NCBI RefSeq assembly: GCF_023156245.1 | Contig: NZ_JAKZAH010000009.1 | Location: 50,859 to 114,858, forward strand | DNA: 64,000 nucleotides | Direction of reading: 5' to 3' | DNA from: Marinobacter bryozoorum | Lineage (GTDB): Bacteria > Pseudomonadota > Gammaproteobacteria > Pseudomonadales > Oleiphilaceae | Notes under the pieces: model-generated | What the model saw: the letters and a program-made list of their open reading frames with translations, nothing else | Databases searched by the model: none | What the model was told of the DNA's origin: nothing | Shown here: one piece after another, positions 20,156-29,164 of the stretch | Numbering within the stretch: the first letter of the stretch is position 1 | How the letters are laid out: every line of letters begins with the position of its first letter | Program-made: the position numbers and the translations under genes

Positions 20156-20635
20156 ATGACGACTCGAGTACCCATGACCATTGATGGTGAAGCACGCCTC
20201 AGGGAAGAGCTTCAGCAGCTCAAGTCCGTCGAGCGCCCCAAGGTGATCCAGGCTATTGCCGAGGCCCGTGAGCACGGCGATCTCAAGGAGAACGCCGAGT
20301 ACCACGCGGCCCGCGAGCAGCAGGGCTTTATCGAGGGGCGTATCCAGGAAATCGAGAGCAAGCTGTCTGCCGCCCAGGTCATTGATGTCACCACCATTGC
20401 GAACACCGGCAAGGTGATCTTCGGTACCACGGTGCATCTGCTGAACGTGGAAACCGACGAGCAGGTAGTCTACAAGATCGTTGGTGAAGACGAAGCGGAC
20501 ATCAAGGCCGGCAAGATCTCCATCTCCTCACCCATCGCCCGCGCCCTGGTAGGCAAGGGCGAAGGCGAAATCGTCGCCATCCGCGTGCCTTCGGGTACCG
20601 TGGAGTACGAAATCGAGGAAGTAGAACACATTTGA
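20156..20635 (+). CDS. greA: Transcription elongation factor GreA
   Basis: 159-residue factor that rescues backtracked RNA polymerase by stimulating transcript cleavage. N-terminal antiparallel coiled coil with the acidic tip motif [12 protein letters not shown] and a C-terminal FKBP-like domain ending ...[16 protein letters not shown] 20156 has AGGAAAG upstream; ATG 20174 is a possible alternative. Two bases separate it from carB, so it is part of the carA-carB-greA operon as in Pseudomonas. Confidence 0.98.
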   Translation: MTTRVPMTIDGEARLREELQQLKSVERPKVIQAIAEAREHGDLKENAEYHAAREQQGFIEGRIQEIESKLSAAQVIDVTTIANTGKVIFGTTVHLLNVETDEQVVYKIVGEDEADIKAGKISISSPIARALVGKGEGEIVAIRVPSGTVEYEIEEVEHI

Positions 20636-20642
20636 TTGATTA

Positions 20643-20873
20643 GCCACGGGATCCACAGCCCTTCGACAAGCTCAGGGCGAGCGGGGCGCACGGAAAAACA
20701 AAAAAGGCAAAGACGTTATTGGCCATTAAATCCACGAAAACCACGAAAGAAAATTAATGACCCCAAAAGGTCTTGAAGCAAAAAGTGTTTTTGTCTTTTG
20801 TTCGTGGTTTTCGTGGCCAAGAAAGCCTTTATCTTTATATTCTTTTTCCGTGTTGTTCCGTGGATTCCGTGGC
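20643..20873. repeat. Large nested imperfect palindrome, copy 2
   Basis: Same family as 15302-15512: left outer arm GCCACGGGATCCAC (20643-20656), right outer arm ending in GGATTCCGTGGC at 20873, and inner arms CCACGAAAACCACGAA (from 20732) against TTCGTGGTTTTCGTGG (20801-20816). The left outer arm is interrupted by another short repeat. The inner right arm lacks the ATTTA segment present in copy 1. Fills the gap between greA and the minus-strand ATPase gene. Confidence 0.85.
20657..20688. repeat. Short repeat with palindromic core, nested in palindrome copy 2
   Basis: The segment AGCCCTTCGACAAGCTCAGG GCGAGCGGGGCG (20657-20688) replaces about 7 bases expected in the palindrome arm. CCCTTCGACAAGCTCAGGG-type sequences are widely dispersed intergenic repeats in many bacteria, from general knowledge; copy number in this genome cannot be seen. 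Confidence 0.5.
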
Positions 20874-20879
20874 AAAAAC

Positions 20880-21929
20880 TCAGTTACTCCTGTGACGCCC
20901 CGGCGACAGGGGCTTTACATTGCCGGAATCCTGCGGTGGCGGGGTTCCGGTTTTTTCGTTCAGAAGCATCCCCAGCTTTTCATCAATGCCCTCCAGGGCG
21001 GCTGCCATTCTGGACAGGGTATTGCCCAGCTCACCGCTGGCGCTGAGCGGTGTCGAGCTATCTGCAGAAGGCTCGAAATCTGCCGAACTGGTGCTGGTGG
21101 GAATTTCCGGTGATTTGCCGATGGCCGGTTCGTCACCGAGCAGGTCCTTGCGGATCTCCTTCAGGTCCCGGCGATCCAGCACCTGGCGCTCATCCGAGTA
21201 GGCGCACATCATCAGGCCGTCACAAAGCTTGTTGATAACCCGGGGAATCCCGCCGCTCATGGCGAAGATGTCCTTTATCATCGCGTCATCGAACAGGGGC
21301 GCTCCCTTGTGGCCGGCTACCAGGAGCCGGTAATCGATGTATTCGCCAGTCTCCTTCTCGGACAGACCTTCCAGGTGGAAGAACAGCTTCACCCGCTGAG
21401 ACAGTTGCTGGATCTTGCGAATATGGTCCTTCAGCTCCGGCTGCCCCAGCAAAATCACCCTCATGGCGGGCCCGCCAAGTCCTTCCAGGCCGGCCAGCAT
21501 CCGGATGTCTTCCAGGTTTTCCTTGCTGAGGTTCTGTGCCTCATCTACCGCCAGGACAACGGGCGTACCTGCGTCTGCCATCATCTGCAGGTAGTCCATG
21601 ATGGCGAACAGCATGGTCACCTTGCTGTCCGTCTCCGCCTTGATCCCTGCCTGGTGCACCAGCAAACGGAAGAAGTCGTCAGACTTCAGGTTGGTGTAGG
21701 AGACATGGAGCAGTTTGAGATTGCCATCGAGGCTGCGAATGGTCTTTTTCAGCAGCGTCGTCTTGCCGGAGCCGATTTCGCCACTGATCACCACGAAACC
21801 TTCCGGGCTCCAGATGGCGGAATTCATGTAGACAAACGCCCGGGAGTGCTGCTGGCTCATGTAGACAAAGTCGTCTTCCGGCGTCATGCGGAAAGGGTGG
21901 CGGCGTAGTCCGAAATGTTCGAGATACAT
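20880..21929 (-). CDS. ExeA-like AAA ATPase of the XrtA/PEP-CTERM polysaccharide locus
   Basis: 349-residue cytoplasmic ATPase of the general-secretion ExeA family, subtype found in exosortase-A polysaccharide loci (recalled as TIGR03015). N-terminus Y-L-E-H-F-G-L-R-R-H-P-F, Walker A GEIGSGKT (50-57), Walker B with D129-E130 (V-L-A-V-D-E-A-Q-N). The last 70 residues are a Ser/Pro-rich, probably disordered tail. It is downstream of the deacetylase gene on the minus strand (20-bp gap) and divergent from the main EPS operon. Its exact role in export is unknown. Confidence 0.85.
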   Translation of the reverse strand: MYLEHFGLRRHPFRMTPEDDFVYMSQQHSRAFVYMNSAIWSPEGFVVISGEIGSGKTTLLKKTIRSLDGNLKLLHVSYTNLKSDDFFRLLVHQAGIKAETDSKVTMLFAIMDYLQMMADAGTPVVLAVDEAQNLSKENLEDIRMLAGLEGLGGPAMRVILLGQPELKDHIRKIQQLSQRVKLFFHLEGLSEKETGEYIDYRLLVAGHKGAPLFDDAMIKDIFAMSGGIPRVINKLCDGLMMCAYSDERQVLDRRDLKEIRKDLLGDEPAIGKSPEIPTSTSSADFEPSADSSTPLSASGELGNTLSRMAAALEGIDEKLGMLLNEKTGTPPPQDSGNVKPLSPGRHRSN

Positions 21930-21949
21930 GGGTGCGCGTCCGTGTTAAG

Positions 21950-22885
21950 TCAGGCCAGGCGTATCATTTCGTTCTGGTGCAGCTTGATCCGGTCGGGCTG
22001 GTAGGCCTCATAGCTCTGGCTTACGGTGCCAAAGCTGAAATCCTTCAGCAAGCGCTCAAGCCGCCCGTAACACTTGTCCAGGTTGGTGTAGTGCCGGAAG
22101 CGGGAAAACCAGCTGGCGTCGTCGTACCTGGGTTGGTCAGGATCGATTTCCCATGGGTGCAGGTAGAACATCTGCGGCCGGGTGTCCTGGTTGCTCGCCA
22201 ACCTGAACAAATGGCGGAACACAGGGTAGGGGAACTGTCGGAAATAGCCTCCGCCCGCCGCCGGAATGGTGAGCCGGAAGAGCCTGGCGGTGGTCAGCGG
22301 GAATTCCCTCAATGCCGTGCCGTTGCTGGTCTGGATGGTGTAGGGGGTTTTCGGTGAATCCGGGATGCCATAACGGTCATGGTGGATCGGAAAGATACTG
22401 GAATCCCAGGTAAAGCCCAGCTCGGCCAGGATGTCGAGCGCCCACAGTGATTCCCGGGTAATGGAGTAACTGGCCGCCCGGTACCCGGTGACCGGCTGCT
22501 GGATGATATCTTCCAGAATCAGCTTGGATTTGCGGGTTTCTTCGGCAAACACCGCCGGGGTCTGGTTGTAGATCAGCTGGTGACTGTACCCGTGGGAGGC
22601 GATCTCGTGGCCGTGGTCGGCCAGCTTGCGGATCAGTTCCGGGTGGCGTTCTGCCACCCAGCCGAGCACAAAGAAGGTGCATTTGACCTGCTGCCGGTCA
22701 AACAGCTCAAGTAGTCGCTCGGTGTTACGTTCTACCCGGGAAGGCAGGGAGCCCCAGTCGTCAGGAGAGATAACGTCAGACAGCGCTGCGACATGGAAAT
22801 AGTCTTCCACGTCAACGCTCAGGGCGTGCAGGGTGGCGCCATTACCCGCGCGCCGGTTGGTCACTGGCTTGGCTGATTCCGTCAT
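21950..22885 (-). CDS. XrtA-type polysaccharide deacetylase (NodB fold with DUF3473-like tail)
   Basis: 311 residues. NodB-type metal-dependent deacetylase: acidic motif S-V-D-V-E-D-Y (Asp25, Asp28), zinc histidines in S-H-G-Y-S-H (His98, His102), then G-Y-R-A-A-S-Y and a C-terminal segment with Y-L-H-P-W-E. This architecture is the subtype found in exosortase-A EPS loci (recalled as TIGR03006). No signal peptide is visible. It would remove acetyl groups from N-acetyl sugars of the polymer or its precursor. Starts a two-gene minus-strand operon with the ATPase. Confidence 0.88.
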   Translation of the reverse strand: MTESAKPVTNRRAGNGATLHALSVDVEDYFHVAALSDVISPDDWGSLPSRVERNTERLLELFDRQQVKCTFFVLGWVAERHPELIRKLADHGHEIASHGYSHQLIYNQTPAVFAEETRKSKLILEDIIQQPVTGYRAASYSITRESLWALDILAELGFTWDSSIFPIHHDRYGIPDSPKTPYTIQTSNGTALREFPLTTARLFRLTIPAAGGGYFRQFPYPVFRHLFRLASNQDTRPQMFYLHPWEIDPDQPRYDDASWFSRFRHYTNLDKCYGRLERLLKDFSFGTVSQSYEAYQPDRIKLHQNEMIRLA

Positions 22886-23205
22886 AGGAGGCTCCGTTCT
22901 CCGTCTCCCTGAATACCATTCTTGAAACCTGTCCGGATTTCGTATCCGTTCAAATAGTAGCCTTAGCCTACCGGGTTGTCATGGCATTTGCCCGCATCTT
23001 TGGAAACAATCCGCTGACACACTGTAAAACGTTGTAAAATACAGTTACAAATTGATACAGAACACCTTGAGATTGTCACAGCCCCGGCGCAGAATAAGTG
23101 ACAGGAAATTAAGCTTTCAGGCGTCGTCTGACAGATTCGGGTGATGGCAGGTTAGCCCCGGCCTTCTCATCGCGGGGTGCCACGAGTTTTATAGAGACGA
23201 CAAGG
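22886..23205. other. Divergent intergenic region at the head of the EPS locus
   Basis: 320 bp separate the minus-strand deacetylase start from the EPS operon start. It is AT-rich around 23015-23070 with overlapping inverted repeats (see next entry). No convincing sigma-54 (GG-N10-GC) site was found here, and no confident sigma-70 pair. Both divergent promoters must lie here. Confidence 0.5.
23021..23050. promoter_or_regulatory. Overlapping inverted repeats, candidate operator of the EPS operon
   Basis: ACTGTA (23021-23026) pairs with TACAGT (23040-23045), and TTGTAA (23032-23037) pairs with TTACAA (23045-23050); the word TGTAAAA occurs twice. Such interlocked symmetry suggests a regulator binding site. 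The regulator is unknown. Confidence 0.4.
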
Positions 23206-24621
23206 ATGTTCGATGTGTCCTATATACGCATCAGAAAACACTATCTGCACCTTCCCTACCTGGTCCTCGGGGGACTGGAGTTTGCAGCACTGTTCGGCAC
23301 TTTCTATCTGCTCGGATTTGTCCTCGACCAGGTAGGCGCAGCCGAGGCAAACCTCCATACCAGCGCTGGTGCAGCGCTCCTCTTTGCCCTTGTCATGAGC
23401 TGCGGCACCCTGGCCATGGGTGTTTATTTCGCCATGGTGCGCGAAGGCTTTGCCTCCATGTTCTTCCGCACCCTGGTGGCCTTCTGCTTCCTGGGCGGCC
23501 TGGCCCTTACCATCCTCTATATGCTCATCCCCAACGTCAGTCCGGGCAGTGACAAGCTGTTTTGGGCCGTCCTGCTAGCCATTTTCCTGGTCACTGTCAT
23601 TCGGCAGGTGTTTCTCAAAGTAGTGGATTCGGACCAGCTGGCCCGCCGGGTGGTCATTTTCGGTGGTGGCGAATTTGCTGAATCCCTGCTGACCGACTAT
23701 GAAAGAAACTTGAGGGCATCGGGTATTCGCATCATGGGGTGTATCCCTGACTCGGCTGCGCCGCGGGTCGACGCCCGGCATCACCTGCCGGCCCCGACGG
23801 ACTTCTATCAATTCTGTCGCCAGAACCGGATCTCTGAAATCGTCATCGCCCAGCAGGAACGCCGCAAGAGCGAGGGAGGGCAGTTGCCAGTGGAAGCGCT
23901 GATGGAGTGCAAGCTGCGCGGTATCGAAGTAACGGATGCTGTCGCCTTCTATGAACGGGAGCTGAAAAAGGCACGGCTCGAGCTGGTGCACCCGTCCTGG
24001 ATACTGTTTTCAGATGGTTTCAAAGCGTCCCGTTCCCGGGACCTGACCAAGCGGGTGGTCGACCTGGTCATCAGCCTGATCCTGGCAGTGGTCATGGCCC
24101 CTTTCATGTTATTAACGGCACTGGCGATTGTGCTGGAATCCGGCTTTCCGATTCTCTATAGCCAGGACCGGGTCGGTGCCCGGGGCCAGGTGTTCCGTAT
24201 CTACAAGTTCCGCAGCATGCGCCAGGATGCCGAGAAAGACGGCAAGGCCCGCTGGGCCTCCCAGAATGACAGCCGGGTAACGCGGGTAGGCGCGTTTATC
24301 CGTAACACCCGACTGGATGAGCTGCCCCAGCTCTGGAATGTGATCAAGGGGGAAATGAGCTTTGTCGGCCCTCGTCCCGAGCGGCCCGAGTTCGTGGAGC
24401 AGCTTAAGGAACAGGTGCCTTTCTATAACACCCGGCATTACGTCAAGCCGGGACTCATGGGGTGGGCCCAGCTGAACTACCCTTACGGAGCGTCCATCGA
24501 GGATGCCCGGGGCAAGCTGGAGTACGACCTGTACTACTCGAAGAACCACAGCATCGTGATGGATTTCCTGATTATGATCCAGACCGTTGAGGTGGTGTTA
24601 TTGGGCAAAGGGGTGCGATAA
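23206..24621 (+). CDS. Priming sugar-phosphate transferase (EpsB/WbaP type) of the XrtA EPS locus
   Basis: 471-residue polyisoprenyl-phosphate hexose-1-phosphate transferase that starts repeat-unit assembly on undecaprenyl phosphate. About four membrane helices in the first 140 residues, a Rossmann-like central part ([11 protein letters not shown]), one more membrane helix near 285-305, then the bacterial sugar transferase domain with [23 protein letters not shown] and S-F-V-G-P-R-P-E. Matches the exosortase-A-associated EpsB subtype as remembered. First gene of the long plus-strand operon. Confidence 0.92.
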   Translation: MFDVSYIRIRKHYLHLPYLVLGGLEFAALFGTFYLLGFVLDQVGAAEANLHTSAGAALLFALVMSCGTLAMGVYFAMVREGFASMFFRTLVAFCFLGGLALTILYMLIPNVSPGSDKLFWAVLLAIFLVTVIRQVFLKVVDSDQLARRVVIFGGGEFAESLLTDYERNLRASGIRIMGCIPDSAAPRVDARHHLPAPTDFYQFCRQNRISEIVIAQQERRKSEGGQLPVEALMECKLRGIEVTDAVAFYERELKKARLELVHPSWILFSDGFKASRSRDLTKRVVDLVISLILAVVMAPFMLLTALAIVLESGFPILYSQDRVGARGQVFRIYKFRSMRQDAEKDGKARWASQNDSRVTRVGAFIRNTRLDELPQLWNVIKGEMSFVGPRPERPEFVEQLKEQVPFYNTRHYVKPGLMGWAQLNYPYGASIEDARGKLEYDLYYSKNHSIVMDFLIMIQTVEVVLLGKGVR

Positions 24622-24626
24622 GCGAT

Positions 24627-25271
24627 ATGGACAGCAACAAGATAACAGCACTGAAAACTACCATCCTGGTTTTGCTGGTCAGCATGCTGACTGCTTGTGC
24701 AGGAATGCCTGAAGGTGGCAATAACCCGCCGGTGGCCATGGCCGAGCCGGAGGATTACCGGATTGGTGTCGGCGATACGATCTCCGTGCACGTCTGGCGT
24801 AACCCGGAACTGACCCGTTCCATTGTGGTGCGTCCGGACGGCAATATTTCCATGCCCCTGATGGGTGACGTGGATGCCGAGGGCATGCGTCCGGAAGAGC
24901 TCGCTGATGAGATCACCGTCGGTCTGAGTGAGCTTATTCGTAACCCGGAAGTGACGGTCGTGGTGGATAGCCCTGTCAGTGCCGAATATCGTAACCGGGT
25001 GCGCATCACAGGTCAGGTGGGTCAGCCGATCTCCGTGCCCTACCGGCAGGGTATGACGGTCCTTGACCTGGTTCTCGAAGCAGGAGGTCTGACGCCTTTC
25101 GCCGCTGGTGACCGGGCGGTCATGCACCGGCAGACGGGTGATGAATACAAGAGTTTTGACCTTGACGTGGAAGCCATCCTGGAAGATGGCAACATGCGCA
25201 CCAACTACACCGTTCAGCCTGGTGATGTGGTCAGTGTGCCTCGCAAATCACTGTTGCGCGGAGAACTCTGA
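24627..25271 (+). CDS. Wza-like polysaccharide export lipoprotein (XrtA type)
   Basis: 214 residues. Signal peptide with lipobox L-T-A-C (Cys24), then the Poly_export domain starting Y-R-I-G-V-G-D-T-I-S-V-H-V-W and a SLBB-like part (V-R-I-T-G-Q-V-G-Q-P). It would form the periplasmic/outer-membrane export channel for the polymer. Five bases after the priming transferase; one-base overlap (TGATG) with the next gene. Confidence 0.93.
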   Translation: MDSNKITALKTTILVLLVSMLTACAGMPEGGNNPPVAMAEPEDYRIGVGDTISVHVWRNPELTRSIVVRPDGNISMPLMGDVDAEGMRPEELADEITVGLSELIRNPEVTVVVDSPVSAEYRNRVRITGQVGQPISVPYRQGMTVLDLVLEAGGLTPFAAGDRAVMHRQTGDEYKSFDLDVEAILEDGNMRTNYTVQPGDVVSVPRKSLLRGEL

Positions 25272-26842
25272 TGGACTGGCGGTACATTCTCGATATGATC
25301 AACGCGGTCAAGCTGGAGCTCTACCGCTATCGGGTGCTGGCCGCCATCATCTTCATGTGCGTGACGGCGGGTGTGCTTGGCCTGGGGTACGTGACTCCAA
25401 AGACCTACACGTCTGAAGCGCTGTTGTATGCGGACTCCTCCAGTATCTTGCAACCACTGCTGCGGGGCAGTGCCGAGGTCACCCCCCTGGACCGGATTAA
25501 CGAAGCCCGGGAGATGCTGCAAAGCCGCTCCTATCTGGAGCAGGTGGCGTTTGATGCCGGCCTGCTTAACGGCGGTGAGACGGATAACGAGAAGAGCCAG
25601 GTCACCAGTGGGTTGCGCAATGCCCTCAACATGCGGGTATCCAACCGCAACTTTATCGAGCTGAGTTACAGCAGCGACAGCCCGGACAAGTCTTTCCGGC
25701 TGCTGAGCGCTGCGCTGAACCGGTTTGTGGAGCGAACATCCAGCAAGAAGCGCTCGGAAAGCCAGGGTGCCTACGAGTTTATCGATGCACAGGTCAGCAC
25801 CTATCGGCGCCAGCTTGAAGCAGCTGAGGAGCGCCTGAAGCAATTTCGTTCTGACAACCAGGATGGCACCACGTCCAATGTGCAGTCCCGGATTGAACGG
25901 TTGCGTGGCGAGATTGAAAACCTGAAGCTCTCCATTCAACAGAGTGAGTCCGAGGTCGCGCTGACTGCGGAGCAGTTAAAGGAAGAGCAGCCCTATCGCA
26001 CGGTCAGTCGCGGAGGTGGCGCATCGGAGGTGGATCGAAAGATTGCCCAGCTTGAAAGCACTCTCGCGGACCTGCGCCTGAGTTATCACGACAGCCACCC
26101 GGATATCGTCTCTGCACTCGGCCAGCTGGAGGATCTTCGCGAACGCAAAGCCCGCGGCGATGTGGGGCGGCGTAGCGCCGGTTCCAGTGATGTGATCGAG
26201 AATCCGGTGTACGAACAACTCAGAATCAAGTTGACCGATGCGCAGACGCAACTGGAAGTGCAGCGTAACCGGCTGGCGTCGCTGGAGCGCCTGCTTGATG
26301 AGGCCTTTGGGCGTGCCGAGAGGGTGGCTGCCAATGAGGCCGAGCTGGCGGAGCTTACCCGCGATTACAATGTTACCAAGAACGTTTATGAAGACATGCT
26401 GGAGCGCCGGGAAAAAGCCCGTCTTTCCATGACCCTGGATGTGGAAGGTCAGGGCGTCAGCTACCGGATACAGGAGCCAGCCTCGTACCCCACTCGATGG
26501 GATGGGTTGCAGCTTCACCAGGTCGGAATGGCAGGCCCCTTCCTGGGTGGCACCATGGTGCTGGGCCTGTTGGTGGCGCTGGTGATGTTCGATAACCGGG
26601 TTCGCTCCAGTCGCACCCTGTTGACCCAGTTGCCTGGTGATATCCCGGTACTGGCGTCTATCCCTCACTACTCCAGTCGCTGGAAAGAGCGGCTTCTGCG
26701 CAAGGACACACTGTTCATCCTCTTCCTGTTGGCGGTCTTTATGGCGGGGTACCTGGCGGTGCTCGTATTCAGCATCCTGGGTATAACGCCACAGCAGATC
26801 ATGAACACACTTACCGGCCTGTTTGCCGGTCAGGGCGGTTAG
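25271..26842 (+). CDS. Chain-length determinant (Wzz-type) protein of the XrtA EPS locus
   Basis: 523-residue inner-membrane co-polymerase. Membrane helix near 22-41, a periplasmic region with long coiled coil (about 170-370, including Q-V-S-T-Y-R-R-Q-L-E-A-A-E-E-R-L), a second membrane helix near 415-435, and a third near 480-503. This three-helix layout with a proline-containing P-T-R-W motif before helix 2 fits the exosortase-A chain-length subtype (recalled as TIGR03007). It would set polymer length and interact with the kinase-like protein encoded next. Confidence 0.92.
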   Translation: MDWRYILDMINAVKLELYRYRVLAAIIFMCVTAGVLGLGYVTPKTYTSEALLYADSSSILQPLLRGSAEVTPLDRINEAREMLQSRSYLEQVAFDAGLLNGGETDNEKSQVTSGLRNALNMRVSNRNFIELSYSSDSPDKSFRLLSAALNRFVERTSSKKRSESQGAYEFIDAQVSTYRRQLEAAEERLKQFRSDNQDGTTSNVQSRIERLRGEIENLKLSIQQSESEVALTAEQLKEEQPYRTVSRGGGASEVDRKIAQLESTLADLRLSYHDSHPDIVSALGQLEDLRERKARGDVGRRSAGSSDVIENPVYEQLRIKLTDAQTQLEVQRNRLASLERLLDEAFGRAERVAANEAELAELTRDYNVTKNVYEDMLERREKARLSMTLDVEGQGVSYRIQEPASYPTRWDGLQLHQVGMAGPFLGGTMVLGLLVALVMFDNRVRSSRTLLTQLPGDIPVLASIPHYSSRWKERLLRKDTLFILFLLAVFMAGYLAVLVFSILGITPQQIMNTLTGLFAGQGG

Positions 26843-26847
26843 CTTCC

Positions 26848-27813
26848 ATGGACAATAACAAACTCTATAACGCGCTGCTGAAAACCCAGGAACGCCAGAA
26901 AGCGGAGAGGGCTACCCATGCCCACCCGGAGGCTGCTGAACGTGCTGAGACGGCACCGCCATCTTCCGCCAATGGCTCACGCCTGGAGTCGGCCTTCCTG
27001 AAGGAGGCCTGGCTCGAGCAGCAGCGGCATTCCACGCGGGCGGAGCCTGCCGGCCAGCCCGTTTCCGAAGCGCCCCCTAACTGGACCATGGTGGAGGAGG
27101 CAGAGGACGACCATCCGCCGTCACTGTATGATTCCTCAATCTCCCTGGACCTGATCAACAATCCGCGGCCGTGGTCACTGGATGAGCTGCGGGATCGCAA
27201 GATCATCTATTCCGGAATGCCAAACAAGGCCATTCTGGATGCCTTCCGGGAAATACGGATCAAGTTGCGGGACCGGGCCGGCGCCGTGAACTTCTCCGTA
27301 CTGGTTTCCTCCCTGGGGAAGTCGGACAACTCGGCCCTGACCGCCTATAACCTGGCGGCCACCTTTGCCATGGATGCCCAGAGCTCCGCCTTGCTGGTGG
27401 ACTGCAACCCCTGGGACCGCGACCTGGACAACCTGGTGTCATCTTCCATGGGCCGGGGTGTTACCGACTTTGTTGCTGACAAGTCCGTCAAAGTGAAAGA
27501 TATCATCTACCCCAGCGGCATCGATCGGTTGAGTGTGGTGCCACCGGGCACCCAGGCAAGTTCGGCTGTGGAATTGTTTTCGGCTGTGCGCATGCGGGAC
27601 CTGATGGGCGAACTGAAAAGCCGCTACCCGGACCGTTTCCTGATTATCAATGCGCCGCCGCTTAAAGCCAGCACGGAAGCCCATATCCTGGTGCGTTACG
27701 CTAACCAGGTAGTGCTGGGTGTACCCTTTGGTGAAGTGACTCCGGAAGAGATCGTCGCCTCGGTTGAAACCCTCGGGTCCGAGAAATTCTCCGGGCTGAT
27801 CTTCCAGCAATGA
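26848..27813 (+). CDS. Tyrosine-autokinase-like (BY-kinase) protein with degenerate ATP site
   Basis: 321 residues. A disordered N-terminal region (1-105) precedes a BY-kinase/MinD-like domain. The family Walker A (GxxxxGK[ST]) is replaced by V-S-S-L-G-K-S-D-N-S-A (152-162), where the GKS is shifted and a proper P-loop is absent. Walker A' is recognisable (L-L-V-D-C-N-P, 182-188), but the Walker B aspartate is Asn268 (F-L-I-I-N-A-P-P), and there is no C-terminal tyrosine cluster (ends S-G-L-I-F-Q-Q). Position after the chain-length gene is canonical (recalled as TIGR03018). I infer a pseudokinase with a regulatory or scaffold role. Confidence 0.82.
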   Translation: MDNNKLYNALLKTQERQKAERATHAHPEAAERAETAPPSSANGSRLESAFLKEAWLEQQRHSTRAEPAGQPVSEAPPNWTMVEEAEDDHPPSLYDSSISLDLINNPRPWSLDELRDRKIIYSGMPNKAILDAFREIRIKLRDRAGAVNFSVLVSSLGKSDNSALTAYNLAATFAMDAQSSALLVDCNPWDRDLDNLVSSSMGRGVTDFVADKSVKVKDIIYPSGIDRLSVVPPGTQASSAVELFSAVRMRDLMGELKSRYPDRFLIINAPPLKASTEAHILVRYANQVVLGVPFGEVTPEEIVASVETLGSEKFSGLIFQQ

Positions 27814-27821
27814 GGTGGGCC

Positions 27822-29126
27822 ATGGATGTTGCCTTTTACAAACTGTCTGCCACAGCTGTGGTCGTGCCGCTCATGCTGGCGGTTGTGACTTCTGCTTCGG
27901 CCCGTGCCGAAGACATCAGCTATACCGCAACCACCACAGTGTTTACCGATGTAACCCACACCGAGCGTGATTCCCGAAACGACACCCGTGGCGGTGCCGG
28001 GATCAGCGGAGATGTCGGCGCCAACTGGCTGTCCGGTGCCCACCAGTTCAATGCGCTGTATGGCGGTACCCTGGAAACCGAGCGCAGCAGCCTTGCCACT
28101 GGCGACCGGGATAACCTGTCAGTTCGTGGCTCTTCCCGCTATAACTTCTACCAGCCGGGCGGTCGCTTTGACTTCAACGCCGGCCATACCATTCGCTCGG
28201 TTCGCAATGACACCGGCTTTACTTTGGACGAATCGGCCTACGATACCCAGAACGCCGTTAATGCGGGCGCTGGTGTCATGTTTTACCCCGGCGAGTTGAC
28301 CACCCTTCGCCTGGGCGGCCAGGCCGCGAAAACCTGGGCCGAAGACGATGTTCAGGACGGCGAATCCCAGAGCGTTGAAGCCAACCTCTCGCGGCAACTC
28401 TCTGAACGCAGCACCTTGTCCCTGACGGGCCGCCGGGCCTGGGAGCACGAAGAAGACCTTGATATCACCCTGGACTCTGCTTCTGTCGGCCTGAACACCC
28501 TCCTTGAAAACGGCAGCTTTTCGGCGAGCGTCGGAGCCTCCAGGGCTGAAAGCGATGACTTTGAAAACGATGCCGTCATCGGCTCCATCGCCCGTCAGTG
28601 GCAGACCTCCCTCACCAGCACGCGCATCAGCTACGACCGCACCCAGAGCAGCACCCTGCTGGACCTGGCGCTGGCACCGATTCCGGAGCTTGGCATTGAA
28701 GACGAGTTTTCGGTCCGGGTGCAGGGAGTGACGCTGAACGACACAGTCACCCTGGTCCACAGCACCCAGAGACTGTGCGACCTGTGTACCCTGAATTTTA
28801 TCGTTCGGGGCAGTGAAGAAGAAAACGTCCAGACTGGCGAAGAGACCTGGGAATACCTGGCAGGTGCCGGCCTGGGCCTGGCGGTCGCTGAAGACAAAAC
28901 CGTTGATTTTGACTACCGCTGGCAGGGTGATGCGCTTGAAGAGAGCAGCACCATTGATGACGAGAGGCACCAGTTTACGGTGACTTACCGTCACCGGTTG
29001 ACCGAACTGGCTTCCTGGGGGGCGGCATTTGATACCGCCTTCACACGGGGCCTGACAGACCAGGATCGCTACCAGGCCCGGGTGTTCTTTACCCTGGGCT
29101 GGGATGGTATGGAAAGGGCCTGGTAA
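27822..29126 (+). CDS. Outer-membrane beta-barrel protein, XrtA/PEP-CTERM associated
   Basis: About 434 residues. Signal peptide (hydrophobic 10-25, cleavage near S-A-R-A-E), then alternating polar/hydrophobic strands with many Asp/Thr/Arg and aromatic girdles, and a C-terminus ending R-V-F-F-T-L-G-W-D, as expected for a barrel. It resembles the uncharacterised family encoded in exosortase-A loci (recalled as TIGR03016), probably an export porin or outer-membrane partner. ATG 27822 is preferred since GAGGTGG precedes it; ATG 27810 overlaps the previous stop and lacks a ribosome site. Confidence 0.82.
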   Translation: MDVAFYKLSATAVVVPLMLAVVTSASARAEDISYTATTTVFTDVTHTERDSRNDTRGGAGISGDVGANWLSGAHQFNALYGGTLETERSSLATGDRDNLSVRGSSRYNFYQPGGRFDFNAGHTIRSVRNDTGFTLDESAYDTQNAVNAGAGVMFYPGELTTLRLGGQAAKTWAEDDVQDGESQSVEANLSRQLSERSTLSLTGRRAWEHEEDLDITLDSASVGLNTLLENGSFSASVGASRAESDDFENDAVIGSIARQWQTSLTSTRISYDRTQSSTLLDLALAPIPELGIEDEFSVRVQGVTLNDTVTLVHSTQRLCDLCTLNFIVRGSEEENVQTGEETWEYLAGAGLGLAVAEDKTVDFDYRWQGDALEESSTIDDERHQFTVTYRHRLTELASWGAAFDTAFTRGLTDQDRYQARVFFTLGWDGMERAW

Positions 29127-29164
29127 CGGCAGAAAAGCCAAACCATAAGAACAGGGAAGACGCA

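Noticed and set aside
22981..23000. Sigma-54 promoter upstream of the EPS operon (TGGCATTTGCCCGCA)
   Set aside because: The GG and GC elements are 9 rather than 10 bases apart and the TTGC word is misplaced.
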